A stretch of 64,000 nt of DNA. It comes from Hyphomicrobiales bacterium (GTDB lineage Bacteria; Pseudomonadota; Alphaproteobacteria; Rhizobiales; Rhizobiaceae). The stretch lies in contig UBKJ01000010.1 in NCBI GenBank assembly GCA_900465915.1, positions 22,117 through 86,116 on the forward strand, written 5' to 3'. A program made the translations under genes and the position numbers. Of the stretch, positions 8,123 to 16,934 are shown in pieces. Position 1 is the stretch's first letter, and each line of letters begins with the position of its first letter. Under the pieces are notes generated by a model that saw only the letters and a list, made by a program, of their open reading frames with translations, did no database searches and was not told the origin of the DNA.

Positions 8123-9108
8123 GCATCATCTCCATCGGAGCGGCCAAGAAACCCTCCTCGGCCCGCTTGCTGGAAGCGGTCCGCAATTACGGCACGCTCG
8201 GCATCTTCCTTGTGCTGGTGGTCGTGGCCTCCCTCTGGTCCGACGCCTTCCTCACCGAGCGCAACCTGATGAACGTCGCGCGGCAGGTCGCCTCCGGCGC
8301 GGGGATCATGGCGGTCGGCATGCTGTTCGTGGTGCTGACGCGCGGCATCGACCTGTCGGTCGGCTCCGTGGCCGCGGTCGGCTCGGTGCTGTGCGCCCAT
8401 CTCGTCGCCGTGCAAGGGGTGGGCGTGCCGCTCGCCATCCTGCTGGTCGTGCTGTCCGGCATGGGATGCGGCCTGGTGACCGGCTTCTTCGTCGCCTATA
8501 TGCGGCTGCCCTCCTTCGTCATCTCGCTGGCCATGATGGCCATCGCGCGCGGCGTATCGCTGATCGTCAGCGCCGGCCGGCCGATCACCATGGGGACGCC
8601 GGGCGCGTCGCTGGTCGATTTCGGCAGCGGCTTCCTGTTCGGCATACCGCAGCCGGCGATCCTGATGCTCATCATCTTCGCCGTGGGCGGCGTGGTGCTG
8701 ACCTTCACCAGCTTCGGCCGCATCGTCACCGCCATCGGCTCCAACGAGGAGGCGGTGCGGCTGTCGGGCGTGCCGGTCGAGCGCTACGTGCTCTCGGTCT
8801 ACGTCATCAGCGGCGCGCTGGCCGCGGCGGCGGGGATCGTCGCCGCCGCCCGCACCGGCATCGGCACGCCGCAGGTGGGCGTCGGGGCGGAATTGGACGT
8901 GATCGCGGCCGTGGTCATCGGCGGCGCCAGCCTGATGGGCGGGCGCGGCGGCATGTTCAACACGCTGCTCGGCGCGCTGATCCTCGGCATCATCACCAAC
9001 ATCATGAACCTCGCCGGCGTGCCGGGCTACCACCAGAACGTCTATCTGGGCCTGATCATCATCCTCGCCATGCTCATCCAATATGTCACGGCCCGCTCGC
9101 GGCGCTAG
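8119..9108 (+). CDS. Ribose-type sugar ABC transporter, permease
   Basis: An inner-membrane permease of 329 residues in the RbsC/branched-chain-type (BPD_transp_2) family, with about eight to ten hydrophobic segments. Family marks are LTRGIDLSVGSVAAVGSV near residue 75 and the cytoplasmic loop AIGSNEEAVRLSGV about two-thirds along. It forms the channel for the importer whose binding protein and ATPase precede it; the ATG at 8119 overlaps the ATPase stop codon. The substrate is undetermined. Confidence 0.92.
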   Translation: MSIISIGAAKKPSSARLLEAVRNYGTLGIFLVLVVVASLWSDAFLTERNLMNVARQVASGAGIMAVGMLFVVLTRGIDLSVGSVAAVGSVLCAHLVAVQGVGVPLAILLVVLSGMGCGLVTGFFVAYMRLPSFVISLAMMAIARGVSLIVSAGRPITMGTPGASLVDFGSGFLFGIPQPAILMLIIFAVGGVVLTFTSFGRIVTAIGSNEEAVRLSGVPVERYVLSVYVISGALAAAAGIVAAARTGIGTPQVGVGAELDVIAAVVIGGASLMGGRGGMFNTLLGALILGIITNIMNLAGVPGYHQNVYLGLIIILAMLIQYVTARSRR

Positions 9109-9144
9109 AGGCGTCGCCGGGAAGAGTTCTCAAACAATGGGATA

Positions 9145-9181
9145 GGGCGTCTTCGCGCCTCAGGGACAGGCGGAGACGCCC
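9145..9181 (+). other. Stem-loop between permease and second SDR gene
   Basis: Outer stem 9145-9152 with 9174-9181 (8 bp) and inner stem 9156-9160 with 9168-9172, in the 90-bp gap before the next gene. There is no T run, so it is more likely a processing or stability element than a full terminator. Confidence 0.45.
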
Positions 9182-9198
9182 TCGGAAAGGAAACCGAC

Positions 9199-9981
9199 AT
9201 GACCACCGAACGACAGACGCCCGCCGATCTCGCCGCCACCTATCTGCCGGACCTGTTTTCGGGCCGCGCGGTGCTGGTGTCGGGCGGCACCAGCGGCATC
9301 GGCCTCGCCATCGCCAAGGGCTTCGCCGCGCTGGGCGCGGAGGTGACCGCCACCGGCAGCAACGCCGCCAAGGTCGAGACGCAGGCGGCGTCGGCCGCGC
9401 CGGGCCTGCGCTTCGCCGTGCTCGACGTGCGCGACAGCGCCGCGGTGAAGGCCTTCGCGGACGGCTTCGGGCGGCTCGACGTGCTGGTCAACGCGCAAGG
9501 CGTGGGACGCGGCGAGGCCGAGCACCGGGAGGACGTGTTCCTCGACGTCATGGACGTCAACCTCAACAGCGTGATGCGGCTGTCCTCGACCTTCCGGCCG
9601 CTGCTGGCGAAGACGCGCGGCGCGATCGTCAACATCGCCTCGATGCTGAGCTATCTGGTCGAGCCGGAAGTGCCGGCCTACACCGCCAGCAAGACCGGCG
9701 TGCTGGGCCTCACCCGCGCGCTCGCCCATGCCTACGGGCCGGACGGCGTGCGCGTCAACGCCATCTCGCCCGGCTATCACAAGACCGACATGACCAAGGG
9801 CCTGTGGAGCGTTCCCAAGAGCTACGACCTCGTCGCCGACCATTCCGCGCTGAAGCGCTGGGGCTCGGTGGACGACCTGGTCGGCGCGGCGATCTTCCTC
9901 GCCAGCCCCGCCGCCGCCTTCATCACCGGCGCCGACCTGCCGGTCGACGGCGGCTATGTCTGCGGCAACACCATTCGCTGA
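9199..9981 (+). CDS. SDR family oxidoreductase
   Basis: Short-chain dehydrogenase of 260 residues with about 20 extra N-terminal residues before the Rossmann strand. The cofactor motif GGTSGIG and the catalytic S148, Y161, K165 (YTASK) are all present. It ends with the usual DLPVDGGY segment. The start ATG follows GGAAAGGA. Together with the first SDR of this cluster and the glycerol-dehydrogenase-like enzyme that follows 16 bp later, it points to stepwise oxidation of a polyol or sugar alcohol, but the substrate is not predictable. Confidence 0.9.
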   Translation: MTTERQTPADLAATYLPDLFSGRAVLVSGGTSGIGLAIAKGFAALGAEVTATGSNAAKVETQAASAAPGLRFAVLDVRDSAAVKAFADGFGRLDVLVNAQGVGRGEAEHREDVFLDVMDVNLNSVMRLSSTFRPLLAKTRGAIVNIASMLSYLVEPEVPAYTASKTGVLGLTRALAHAYGPDGVRVNAISPGYHKTDMTKGLWSVPKSYDLVADHSALKRWGSVDDLVGAAIFLASPAAAFITGADLPVDGGYVCGNTIR

Positions 9982-9997
9982 TCATCCGGAGTAAACC

Positions 9998-11089
9998 ATG
10001 TCCCGTTCCTTCGGCGGCCCCGACCGCTATATCCAGCGTTGCGGCGAGATCGGCCGCATCGCCGATCATCTCGCCTTGCTCGGGCGCCGGCCGCTTTTCC
10101 TCATCGATCCGTTCCTCCATGACCGCTACGCCGCGATCTTCGCCCAAAATCTCCAAAACGGCTTCGACGCCCGTTTCGAGAAATTCGGCGGCGAATGCAG
10201 CGACCGCGAAATGGCGCGCGTAACCGAAATCGCCGCCGGCCACGGCGCCGACGCGGTGGTCGGCGTCGGTGGCGGCAAGACGCTCGACACCGCCAAGATG
10301 GCCGCGCACCGCACGGGCGCGCGCATGATGGCGGTCCCCACCATCGCCTCGACCGACGCGCCGACCAGCGCTGTGGTCGTCGTCTACACCGACGAGGGCG
10401 TGCTGCAGGAGGCGCACAACCTGCCGCGCAACCCGGACGTGGTGCTGGTCGATCCCGAGGTGATCGTGGCCGCTCCCGTGCGGTTCCTGATGGCCGGCGT
10501 CGGCGACGCGCTCTCGACCTGGTACGAGGCGCGGGCCAATCTGGACGGCGGTACGGACAATTACATCTCCGGCGGCTTTCCCGCCGCGCAGGCCGGCCTC
10601 GCCATCGCCCGCCATTGCCATGCGGTGATCATGGAGCAGGCGCTGAAGGCCAAGCTCGCGGCGGAGGCGGGCGTGGTCACACAGGCCGTCGAGGACATCA
10701 TCGAGGCCAATACGCTGCTTTCCGGCCTCGGCTTCGAGAATTGCGGCGTCTCCGCGGCGCACGGCGTTCACGATGCGCTGACCGTGCTGCCGGATATCCA
10801 CGGCAAGCTGCACGGCGAGAAGGTGGCCTTCGGCGTGCTGTGCCTTCTGGTGCTGGAGAACCGGCCGCAGAGCGAGATCGACGAGACGATCCGCTTCTGC
10901 CGCATGCTCGGCCTGCCGACGACGCTGGCCGAGCTGAACGTCACTGAGGACGTGCCGGCCAAGGTGCGCAAGGTGGCGGAAGCGGCGGTCAAGGGCAAGA
11001 TCACCCACGCCACGCGCGCCGTCGTCGGCCCGCGCGAGATCGAGGCCGCCATCCTCGCCGCCGACGCGCTCGGTCGCGCGGCGCGATAA
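9998..11089 (+). CDS. Iron-containing/GldA-type alcohol dehydrogenase (glycerol dehydrogenase-like)
   Basis: A 363-residue member of the GldA branch of the metal-dependent polyol dehydrogenase superfamily. The NAD-binding glycine motif is VGVGGGKTLDTAK (about 88-100), and the three metal ligands typical of zinc GldA enzymes are present: D170 in GVGDALSTW, H255 in CGVSAAHG and H272 in LHGEK. Such enzymes oxidise glycerol or related vicinal diols to hydroxyketones. It is the last gene of the operon and is followed directly by a strong terminator. Glycerol itself need not be the substrate; a four- or five-carbon polyol is equally possible. Confidence 0.88.
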   Translation: MSRSFGGPDRYIQRCGEIGRIADHLALLGRRPLFLIDPFLHDRYAAIFAQNLQNGFDARFEKFGGECSDREMARVTEIAAGHGADAVVGVGGGKTLDTAKMAAHRTGARMMAVPTIASTDAPTSAVVVVYTDEGVLQEAHNLPRNPDVVLVDPEVIVAAPVRFLMAGVGDALSTWYEARANLDGGTDNYISGGFPAAQAGLAIARHCHAVIMEQALKAKLAAEAGVVTQAVEDIIEANTLLSGLGFENCGVSAAHGVHDALTVLPDIHGKLHGEKVAFGVLCLLVLENRPQSEIDETIRFCRMLGLPTTLAELNVTEDVPAKVRKVAEAAVKGKITHATRAVVGPREIEAAILAADALGRAAR

Positions 11090-11108
11090 TTCAGGTCTGA
11101 AAACGCAA

Positions 11109-11148
11109 ACGGCCCGCAAGGTGAAAACCTTGCGGGCCGTCTTTTTTT
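11109..11148. terminator. Rho-independent terminator, likely bidirectional
   Basis: A perfect 14-bp stem (11109-11122 with 11127-11140) with a GAAA loop, followed by a seven-T run at 11142-11148. It ends the polyol operon; the minus-strand permease gene also ends just beyond it. Confidence 0.92.
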
Positions 11149-11160
11149 GGTGCGCTCGGC

Positions 11161-12132
11161 TTAGCGCTTGTTGGAGCGGCCGAAGCGGACTTCGATGCGC
11201 GACTGGAGATATTCGAGGCCGATCGAAAGAATCCAGTAGATCATCGAGGCGGTGATCAGCATCTCGATGTGGCGGAACTCGGTCTGGCCCTGGGTGCGGG
11301 CGAGATACATGATCTCCCAGACGCCGACCACGGAGACCAGCGAGGAGTCCTTCAGCATGGCGATGAACTGGTTGCCCGTCGGCGGCACGATCACGCGCAT
11401 GGCCTGCGGCAGGACGACCAGCCACATGGTCTGGGCCGGGCCGAGGCCGAGCGCGGTGGCGCCTTCGGTCTGGCCGCGCGGGATGCTCTCGATGCCGGCG
11501 CGGAAGATTTCCGTCATATAGGCGCCGTAGCACAGCGACAGCGCCAGGATGCCGGCCGGCACCGCGCTGATCACATAGCCCACCTGCGGCAGGCCGAGAT
11601 AGATGATGTAGATCTGCATGAGCAGCGGCAGGCCGCGGAACAGCGAGGTGTAGAAGGTGGCGAGGCCGTAGACGACGCCGTTCTTCGACAATTTGGCGAT
11701 GGCGCCGATCAGCGCGATCACGGTGGCGATGGCGATGGAGATCGCCGAGATGTAAAGCGTCGTGGTCACGCCCTGCGTGATCAGGAAGCCGATCTTGCGT
11801 CCGATGAAGGAGAAGGACAGGTCGAACGAGTAGAAGAACAGCATCAGGAGCGCGAACAGCTCGATCCAGACCGCCACCACCTGCTGCGTGCGGGAAAGCT
11901 GCTTCAGCGCCTTCCAGTTGGCGTAGACGATGAGCGAGATCAGCAGCGCCGAGACGAGGCGGCCGAGCGCCGGGTTCTGCTGCAGCCAGTCGGCCGTCGG
12001 CGGCACGATCTTGCCGATCCAGGCCGAGCTGATGCCGAGCCAGAACAGGCCCGCCGTCACCAGAACGAGGAACAGCAGCGCGCCGATGCGGCGCGCCGTG
12101 TCGGGGTAGGAGAGAATGAAGCGCCCGAGCAT
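11161..12132 (-). CDS. Polar amino-acid ABC transporter permease (HisM type)
   Basis: A 323-residue inner-membrane permease. Residues 1-120 hold an N-terminal extension with about three hydrophobic segments. The rest is the HisM/GlnP-type channel domain, with the start TQGVTTTLYISAISIAI and the coupling motif ALGLGPAQTMWLVVLPQAMR. It lies downstream of the amine-oxidase-like gene and the binding-protein gene on the same strand. A single permease gene with no ATPase nearby means either a homodimeric channel that borrows an ATPase encoded elsewhere, or a split system. Confidence 0.9.
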   Translation of the reverse strand: MLGRFILSYPDTARRIGALLFLVLVTAGLFWLGISSAWIGKIVPPTADWLQQNPALGRLVSALLISLIVYANWKALKQLSRTQQVVAVWIELFALLMLFFYSFDLSFSFIGRKIGFLITQGVTTTLYISAISIAIATVIALIGAIAKLSKNGVVYGLATFYTSLFRGLPLLMQIYIIYLGLPQVGYVISAVPAGILALSLCYGAYMTEIFRAGIESIPRGQTEGATALGLGPAQTMWLVVLPQAMRVIVPPTGNQFIAMLKDSSLVSVVGVWEIMYLARTQGQTEFRHIEMLITASMIYWILSIGLEYLQSRIEVRFGRSNKR

Positions 12133-12153
12133 TTTTTATTCCCCTTTTTTGGT

Positions 12154-13434
12154 TCAGGCGGCGCGTTCGCGCCACCAGTCCTGCGCCTGTAGTTTCCAGT
12201 AGGTGAGCTGCGCCACCGCGAGGCCGGCGTAGCCGCCGGCCCAGACGAGGCCGAAGGGCTTGAACAGCTTGTAGCGGTCGCTCTGGCCCAGAATGCCCTC
12301 CGCGATCACCTTGCCGCCGGCGGCCGTGGTGTTGAGGCCGTGGCCGCCGAAGGCGGTGCAATGCCACACGCCAGGCTGCATCTGGCCGATCTGCGGCATC
12401 AGGTGGCGGGCGTAGGCCATCAGCCCCGACCACGACACCTCGGTCTTGAGCTCGGTGAGCTGCGGATAGGTTCCGGTCATCTCGGCGCGCAATTCGCGCG
12501 CCAGCGTGGCGGGCGAGGCGGCGCGGGTGGTGATGCGGCCGCCCCAGAGCAGGCGCTTGCCGCCTTCCACCACGCGGTAATAATCGCCGGCGCGGCGGTT
12601 GTCGCCGATGCCGTCGGTGGTGCGGATCGCCTCGCGGATCAGGTCCGGGGCTTCCTCCGACACCATCACATAGGTGGCGATGGGCAGGAAGGCGCGCTGC
12701 AATTTGCCGTTGAGCGGGCCGGTATAGCCGCCCGTCGTGAAGACCACGTGCTTGGCCGAGACCGAGCCGTTGGCGGTGCGGGCGGTCTTGACGGGGCCGG
12801 AAAGCTCGGTCGAGACGACGGCCGACTGCTCGTAGATCTTGCCGCCCAGCCGCTCGACCTCCGCCGCCACGGCGCGCAGGTAGTTGAGCGGGTGGATGTG
12901 GAAGGCGTTGGGGTCGCGCACGGCCTGGAAATAGCGCTGCGAGCGCAGCACCGCCTGCACCTCGTCGCGCGACATGAACTGGAGCTGGTAGCCGTATTCG
13001 CGCGCGGTGGCGTCGACATAGTCCTTGAGGCTCTGGGCGTCGTCGTAGCGGCGCGCGCTCATCAGGCCGGGCAGCGGCCGGGCGTCGGTGATCGCAAGGT
13101 CGCGGATCGTATCCCGGACGAAATCCACGCCCTCGATCGAGAGCAGGTGCAACTTGCGCGCCGCGTCCTTGCCGGCGATGCGGGCGATGTCGTCGCCGCC
13201 GGTGGCGTAGCCGGGGCTGACGAAGCCGCCGTTGCGGCCCGACGCGCCGAAGCCGACGCTTTCGGCGTCGAGAAGGATGACGGACTGCCCGGCCCGCGCC
13301 AGTTGCAGCGCGGTGGTGAGGCCGGCCAGCCCGGCGCCGATGATCAGCGTCTCGCAGTCATGGCTGCCGGAAAGGGAGGGGCGAACCTTGGCCTCGGCCA
13401 TGGTCCTTTTGTAATAGGTGTCGGGATAGGACAT
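12154..13434 (-). CDS. FAD-dependent amine oxidoreductase (DAO/PuuB-OrdL type)
   Basis: A 426-residue DAO-fold flavoprotein. The FAD-binding motif GAGLAGLTTALQLARAG is near residues 33-49, followed by ESVGFGASGRNGG, characteristic of the PuuB/OrdL gamma-glutamylputrescine-oxidase-like group. The C-terminal part has AFGGHGLNTTAAGGKVIAEG, the second FAD-contact loop. It likely oxidises an imported amine or amino acid with release of ammonia. It sits between a polar amino-acid binding-protein gene and a permease gene, so the substrate is probably brought in by that transporter. The start ATG has a weak AGGT upstream. Confidence 0.88.
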   Translation of the reverse strand: MSYPDTYYKRTMAEAKVRPSLSGSHDCETLIIGAGLAGLTTALQLARAGQSVILLDAESVGFGASGRNGGFVSPGYATGGDDIARIAGKDAARKLHLLSIEGVDFVRDTIRDLAITDARPLPGLMSARRYDDAQSLKDYVDATAREYGYQLQFMSRDEVQAVLRSQRYFQAVRDPNAFHIHPLNYLRAVAAEVERLGGKIYEQSAVVSTELSGPVKTARTANGSVSAKHVVFTTGGYTGPLNGKLQRAFLPIATYVMVSEEAPDLIREAIRTTDGIGDNRRAGDYYRVVEGGKRLLWGGRITTRAASPATLARELRAEMTGTYPQLTELKTEVSWSGLMAYARHLMPQIGQMQPGVWHCTAFGGHGLNTTAAGGKVIAEGILGQSDRYKLFKPFGLVWAGGYAGLAVAQLTYWKLQAQDWWRERAA

Positions 13435-13517
13435 GTCTTTACCTGAACGCCGCCGGAAATTTCAAAAACGGGCCCTGGGGCGCGGGCCGAGGGCCGGCGC
13501 GCCCGCAGGAAGAGGCT

Positions 13518-13539
13518 CCGGCCCGCATTGGCGGGCCGG
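13518..13539 (-). other. Stem-loop after binding-protein gene
   Basis: A 9-bp GC stem (13518-13526 with 13531-13539, 4-nt loop) just after the stop of the minus-strand binding-protein gene and before the flavoprotein gene. It may be a stabiliser or attenuator in this operon. Confidence 0.55.
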
Positions 13540-13552
13540 AAGCGCTTCGGGA

Positions 13553-14380
13553 TCAGTCGGCGCTGTAGTCCTTGCCGTACCACTTGGTGGTGAGCTTGGA
13601 GAGCGTGCCGTCGGCCTTCATGTCCTTGATGATCTGGCCGATCTTGGCGGTCCATTCCGGGTCGCCCTTCTCGGCGATCACCACCAGCGGCTCGCGGAAG
13701 GCGTAGCCGCCCTCGAGGATGCGCACCGGATAGCCGTTCTTGATGGCGTTCTGCGCGGTCTGCTCCGGCGCGATGACCGCGTTGATGCGGACGCCGTCGC
13801 CCAGGCGCAGGTCGTCGAAGGGCAGCATGGAGTCGGCGAAGGTGCGCACTTCGCCCGGGGTCAGCTTGTATTCCACCGGCGGCAGGCCCGGCGCGTCGAT
13901 CTCGAGGCGGCGGTTGATGAAGTCTTCCGAGGTGGTGCCGGTCTCGACGCCGATCACCTTGCCGTTGAGGTCCTCGACCGAATGGGCCTTGCTGTCCTTG
14001 TGGACCACGTAGACATAGGGGCTGTAGTAATAGATGCCGGCGAAGTCGATGACCTGCGCGCGCGCCTTGGTCGGCGTCACGGAGCCGACGCCGAGGTCGT
14101 AGCGGCCCTGCCAGTGGCCGCCCGTCAGCGTGGCCCAGTCCGGGGTCTGGTAGCTGACCTTGACGCCGAGGCGCTTGGCGATCTCGCCCGACACGTCGAT
14201 GTCGAAGCCGACGAGCTGGTTGCTGTCGTCGAGGAAGCTCTGGGGAGGCCAGCCGCTGTTGGTGGCGACGACCAGTTCCTTCTTCTGCATCACGCGGTCG
14301 AGCGTCGCGCCCGCATGCGCCTGGGTGGCGACGGCCAGCGCAAGCGCGCCGAACGCAAATTTCGCGAACATATGCTTCAC
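13553..14380 (-). CDS. Polar amino-acid ABC transporter, substrate-binding protein
   Basis: A 275-residue family 3 solute-binding protein. The signal peptide is MKHMFAKFAFGALALAVATQ plus AHA, with cleavage likely after residue 23. The body shows the family features VGFDIDVSGEIAKRLGVKV and VIGVETGTTSEDF. GTG at 14380 was chosen: it lies about six bases after AGGAGGAC (14392-14385), while the internal ATG at 14371 would be about 15 bases away. It is the first gene of a minus-strand set with a flavin amine oxidase and one permease. The ligand is probably an amine or amino acid. Confidence 0.9.
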   Translation of the reverse strand: MKHMFAKFAFGALALAVATQAHAGATLDRVMQKKELVVATNSGWPPQSFLDDSNQLVGFDIDVSGEIAKRLGVKVSYQTPDWATLTGGHWQGRYDLGVGSVTPTKARAQVIDFAGIYYYSPYVYVVHKDSKAHSVEDLNGKVIGVETGTTSEDFINRRLEIDAPGLPPVEYKLTPGEVRTFADSMLPFDDLRLGDGVRINAVIAPEQTAQNAIKNGYPVRILEGGYAFREPLVVIAEKGDPEWTAKIGQIIKDMKADGTLSKLTTKWYGKDYSAD

Positions 14381-14453
14381 GGAAGTCCTCCTGTCGGGCG
14401 CGCCTCCCGTTCCCGTGGAACAACGCGCTCTATGTAAGATGTCTGACAACGGC

Positions 14454-14482
14454 ATGTAAAAATTATGTCGCCGCGCTGTCAA
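14454..14482 (-). promoter_or_regulatory. Candidate promoter of the amino-acid uptake operon
   Basis: On the minus strand a perfect TTGACA (14482-14477) is followed after 17 bp by TTACAT (14459-14454), a weak -10. It is placed about 75 bp upstream of the binding-protein start. Confidence 0.4.
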
Positions 14483-14581
14483 GAACGCGACGCCGCCGAC
14501 CCGCGGAATAGGGCCCGGCGGATGATGCATTTTTGTCATGAAGTCATGCGTCCGATATTAGGCGCCCGAACTTCAGCGCCG

Positions 14582-15481
14582 TCAACCCCGCCGCGCGATC
14601 AGGATGCCGGCGATGACCACGACGCCGCCGAGCGCCTGCATGAAGCCGAGCGGCTCGGCCAGAAGCAGCCAGGCGAGAAGCGCCGAGATGACGGGCTGGA
14701 GCAGCAGCGTCAGCGAGGAGAAGGAGGTGGGCAGATAGGCGAGCGCGAAGACGATCAGGCTCTGCCCCGCCGCGTGCGACAGCCAGGCGAGGCCGAGCAG
14801 CATCGTCCAGCCGAACAGCGAATGCGGGAAGATCTGGCCCTCGACCAGCAGCGCCACCGGCAGGATGAGGATGGCGCCGGCGAGGCTGCTCCACAGCACG
14901 ATGCGCGCCGTGGCGAAGCGGCCGCGCAGCCGCCCGACCGACAGCATGTAGCCGGCGTAGAAGACGGCGGCCAGAAGCGCCACCGCGTCGCCGGCCGATG
15001 TCTGCGAATGGAGAAGGCCGCCGGGGCCGCCCTTGAGCGTCACCACGCCGGCGATGGCCACGACGAGCCCGGCGACGAAGACCGGCGCCACGCGCGCCCC
15101 GAACAGAAGCCACGCGCCGATGGTGACGAAGATGGGGGCGAGATTGGCGAGAAGCGTGGCGTTGGCGACCGAGGTCATGGTCAGCGACAGGTGCCAGGCG
15201 CCGAGGTCGCCGGCGATGAACAGGCCGGGCACCAGGAGCCACAGCCAGTCGCGCGCCGAGGGAAGCGTGGCCGCCTCGCCGCGCCGCTCGCGGCGGGCGA
15301 GGAAGAACAGCGGGATCACCGCCAGCGCCAGCCGCCAGAAGCCGGTGGCGATCGGCCCCACTTCCGACAGGCGCACGAAGATCGGCGAGCCGCCGATGGA
15401 GACGCCGCCGATGATGAGCGCCGTCATCGCCTTTTGCCGCATGCTCTGGGCGTGGGAGGTCGGGAGGACGGCTTGCGACAT
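14582..15481 (-). CDS. EamA/DMT family transporter
   Basis: A 299-residue membrane protein with ten hydrophobic segments in two five-helix halves, as in the drug/metabolite (EamA) family. The second half begins near residue 150 (DAVALLAAVFYAGYMLSVGR) and ends with EPLGFMQALGGVVVIAGIL, the typical final EamA helix pair. Such proteins usually export amino acids or other metabolites. It lies alone on the minus strand upstream of the amine uptake genes, about 200 bp away, so co-transcription is uncertain. Substrate unknown. Confidence 0.88.
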   Translation of the reverse strand: MSQAVLPTSHAQSMRQKAMTALIIGGVSIGGSPIFVRLSEVGPIATGFWRLALAVIPLFFLARRERRGEAATLPSARDWLWLLVPGLFIAGDLGAWHLSLTMTSVANATLLANLAPIFVTIGAWLLFGARVAPVFVAGLVVAIAGVVTLKGGPGGLLHSQTSAGDAVALLAAVFYAGYMLSVGRLRGRFATARIVLWSSLAGAILILPVALLVEGQIFPHSLFGWTMLLGLAWLSHAAGQSLIVFALAYLPTSFSSLTLLLQPVISALLAWLLLAEPLGFMQALGGVVVIAGILIARRG

Positions 15482-15587
15482 GATGGACCGGCTTTCGTCC
15501 GCGAGGCGGATCGGCGGAGGGCGATGGATGTCCGGTCATTAGACCTCGCCCCGGCGCAAGTCCAGCCGGATTCGGCGCATGCTGACG

Positions 15588-15612
15588 CAAAAACAGGCGC
15601 CGCAGCGCCTGT
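15588..15612 (-). terminator. Rho-independent terminator of the BA14K gene
   Basis: Stem ACAGGCGC/GCGCCTGT (15593-15600 with 15605-15612, loop 4 nt). On the minus strand it is followed by a run of five T, 25-50 bp after the BA14K stop codon. Confidence 0.8.
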
Positions 15613-15637
15613 CTTCAGTTTCGTGCAGTTCGGCCGC

Positions 15638-16123
15638 TTACGGCGACACGCACTGGCGGCGCGGGCCGCTATTGGGCTGAAACGTGTTGTCCGAGGCCCG
15701 GTAGCTGCGGTAACGCTGCGCGCACCAGCGCACATGGTCGTTGGCGTAGCGCGGACCCGGAGCCGTCATGGCGCCGCCGATCACCGCGCCGGCGCCGAAG
15801 GCGGCCAGCGGATACCACCAGCCGTCGCTGTGGCGGCGCCAGCCGTGGCGATAGTAGCGCGAGCCGCGATGGCCGTGCCACCAGCCGCCGCCGCCATGAT
15901 GGCGTCCGCCGCGCCAGCCGCCGTGATGACCGCCCCAGCCGCCGTGGCGGCCGCCGAAATGGCCGTGCCGGTTACCGCGCCAGGGATTGCCCTGGGCGAG
16001 GTCGACGTTCTGCTGGACCGAAGGCGCGTTGACGGTCATGGGCGCGGCCATCGTCGGAAGTACGCTGGTCGCTCCGAGCGCCAAAGCCAGCAGGCCGGCG
16101 TAGGTCTGTTTCAAGATTCCCAT
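15638..16123 (-). CDS. BA14K family protein
   Basis: A 161-residue exported protein. It has a signal peptide ([20 protein letters not shown], cleavage near residue 27), then a stretch from about 48 to 95 very rich in His, Gly, Trp and Arg. A hydrophobic helix follows ([14 protein letters not shown], about 106-119), and the C-terminal BA14K motif is [21 protein letters not shown]14K proteins are named after a Brucella 14-kDa antigen and are almost confined to the Hyphomicrobiales, so this gene is a good taxonomic marker. A GGAGGG lies six bases before the ATG. The His/Gly-rich linker could bind metal or cell-surface sugars, but no function is proven. Confidence 0.9.
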   Translation of the reverse strand: MGILKQTYAGLLALALGATSVLPTMAAPMTVNAPSVQQNVDLAQGNPWRGNRHGHFGGRHGGWGGHHGGWRGGRHHGGGGWWHGHRGSRYYRHGWRRHSDGWWYPLAAFGAGAVIGGAMTAPGPRYANDHVRWCAQRYRSYRASDNTFQPNSGPRRQCVSP

Positions 16124-16281
16124 GTCATACCCTCCGTTTTAAACGATGTAACCATAACACGGCCGAAGCATATCGGTTCCATTCCTCGTTAAAATAGTTG
16201 GGCGCGGCGGGCGCTTCAAGGGATGGATTGCGCGCGTCTCGCGGCGCAGGCGGGCGTTGCTGGCCGGGCTGGTCGCGCTTG

Positions 16282-16932
16282 TCAGTCGAGCTTGCAGGCG
16301 CGCAGGAACAGCGTCGCCACCTCGCGCTCGATGCGGTCGATGTCGAGCGGCGCGTCCTTGCCGACGCCCATCATGCTCCTGACCTGGGCCTCGAAATCCG
16401 CGTAATGCTGCGTCACCGCCCAGATATGCATCTGGAACAAGAGCGGATCGACCGGCGCGATGCGGCCCTCGTCCACCCAGGACTGGATCAGCCTGACGGC
16501 GTTCTGCGTGGCCGCGACATGGCGGTCCCAATGGCGGGAGAGATAGGGCGCGCCGTTGGCGATCTCGGTGGTGAAGAGCCGCGAGGCCTTGGGGTTGCGG
16601 CGGCTATATTCGAGCTTCTCGCGGATATAGCGGCGGATCACCGCGGCGGGATCGTCGCCGGTGCTGGCGCCCAGGAAGATGCGCTCCCACTCGTCGAGGA
16701 TCTGCACGAGGATGTCCTCGTACAGCTCCTCCTTGCTGGAGATGTAATAGTGCAGTTGCGGCTTGGTCAGCCCGGCGCGCTGGGCGATGGCCTGCGTGGA
16801 CGCCCCCGCGAGGCCCTTTTCGGCGAATTCGTCGATGGCCGCGAGCCGGATGGCGTCGAGAATGCGGCGGCGGCGGTCGAGAAGCCTGTCCCGGCCGCTG
16901 CGTTCGTCGTCGTTCCCGCGCCCGCCCTCCAA
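16282..16932 (-). CDS. TetR family regulator, RutR-like
   Basis: A 216-residue regulator with an N-terminal TetR helix-turn-helix (about 25-65; TQAIAQRAGLTKPQLHYYIS). The C-terminal domain resembles the RutR (YcdC) group (KASRLFTTEIANGAPYLSRH). RutR controls pyrimidine use in enterobacteria. Here the gene is the last of an uptake and amidohydrolase operon, only two bases after the binding-protein stop. The predicted start is TTG at 16932, with no clear Shine-Dalgarno; translation is probably coupled to the gene before it. The likely operator is the palindrome at 23032-23045. Confidence 0.85.
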   Translation of the reverse strand: MEGGRGNDDERSGRDRLLDRRRRILDAIRLAAIDEFAEKGLAGASTQAIAQRAGLTKPQLHYYISSKEELYEDILVQILDEWERIFLGASTGDDPAAVIRRYIREKLEYSRRNPKASRLFTTEIANGAPYLSRHWDRHVAATQNAVRLIQSWVDEGRIAPVDPLLFQMHIWAVTQHYADFEAQVRSMMGVGKDAPLDIDRIEREVATLFLRACKLD

Positions 16933-16934
16933 GG

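Noticed and set aside
5589..9108. Naming the importer rbsB-rbsA-rbsC
   Set aside because: Family membership is clear but ribose specificity is not; a ribokinase gene is absent and the enzymes point to a polyol or deoxy-sugar.
15790..15990. Short tandem-repeat DNA in the BA14K gene as a repeat locus
   Set aside because: The repetitiveness comes from His/Gly/Trp/Arg codons of the linker in a real exported protein and not from an independent repeat array.
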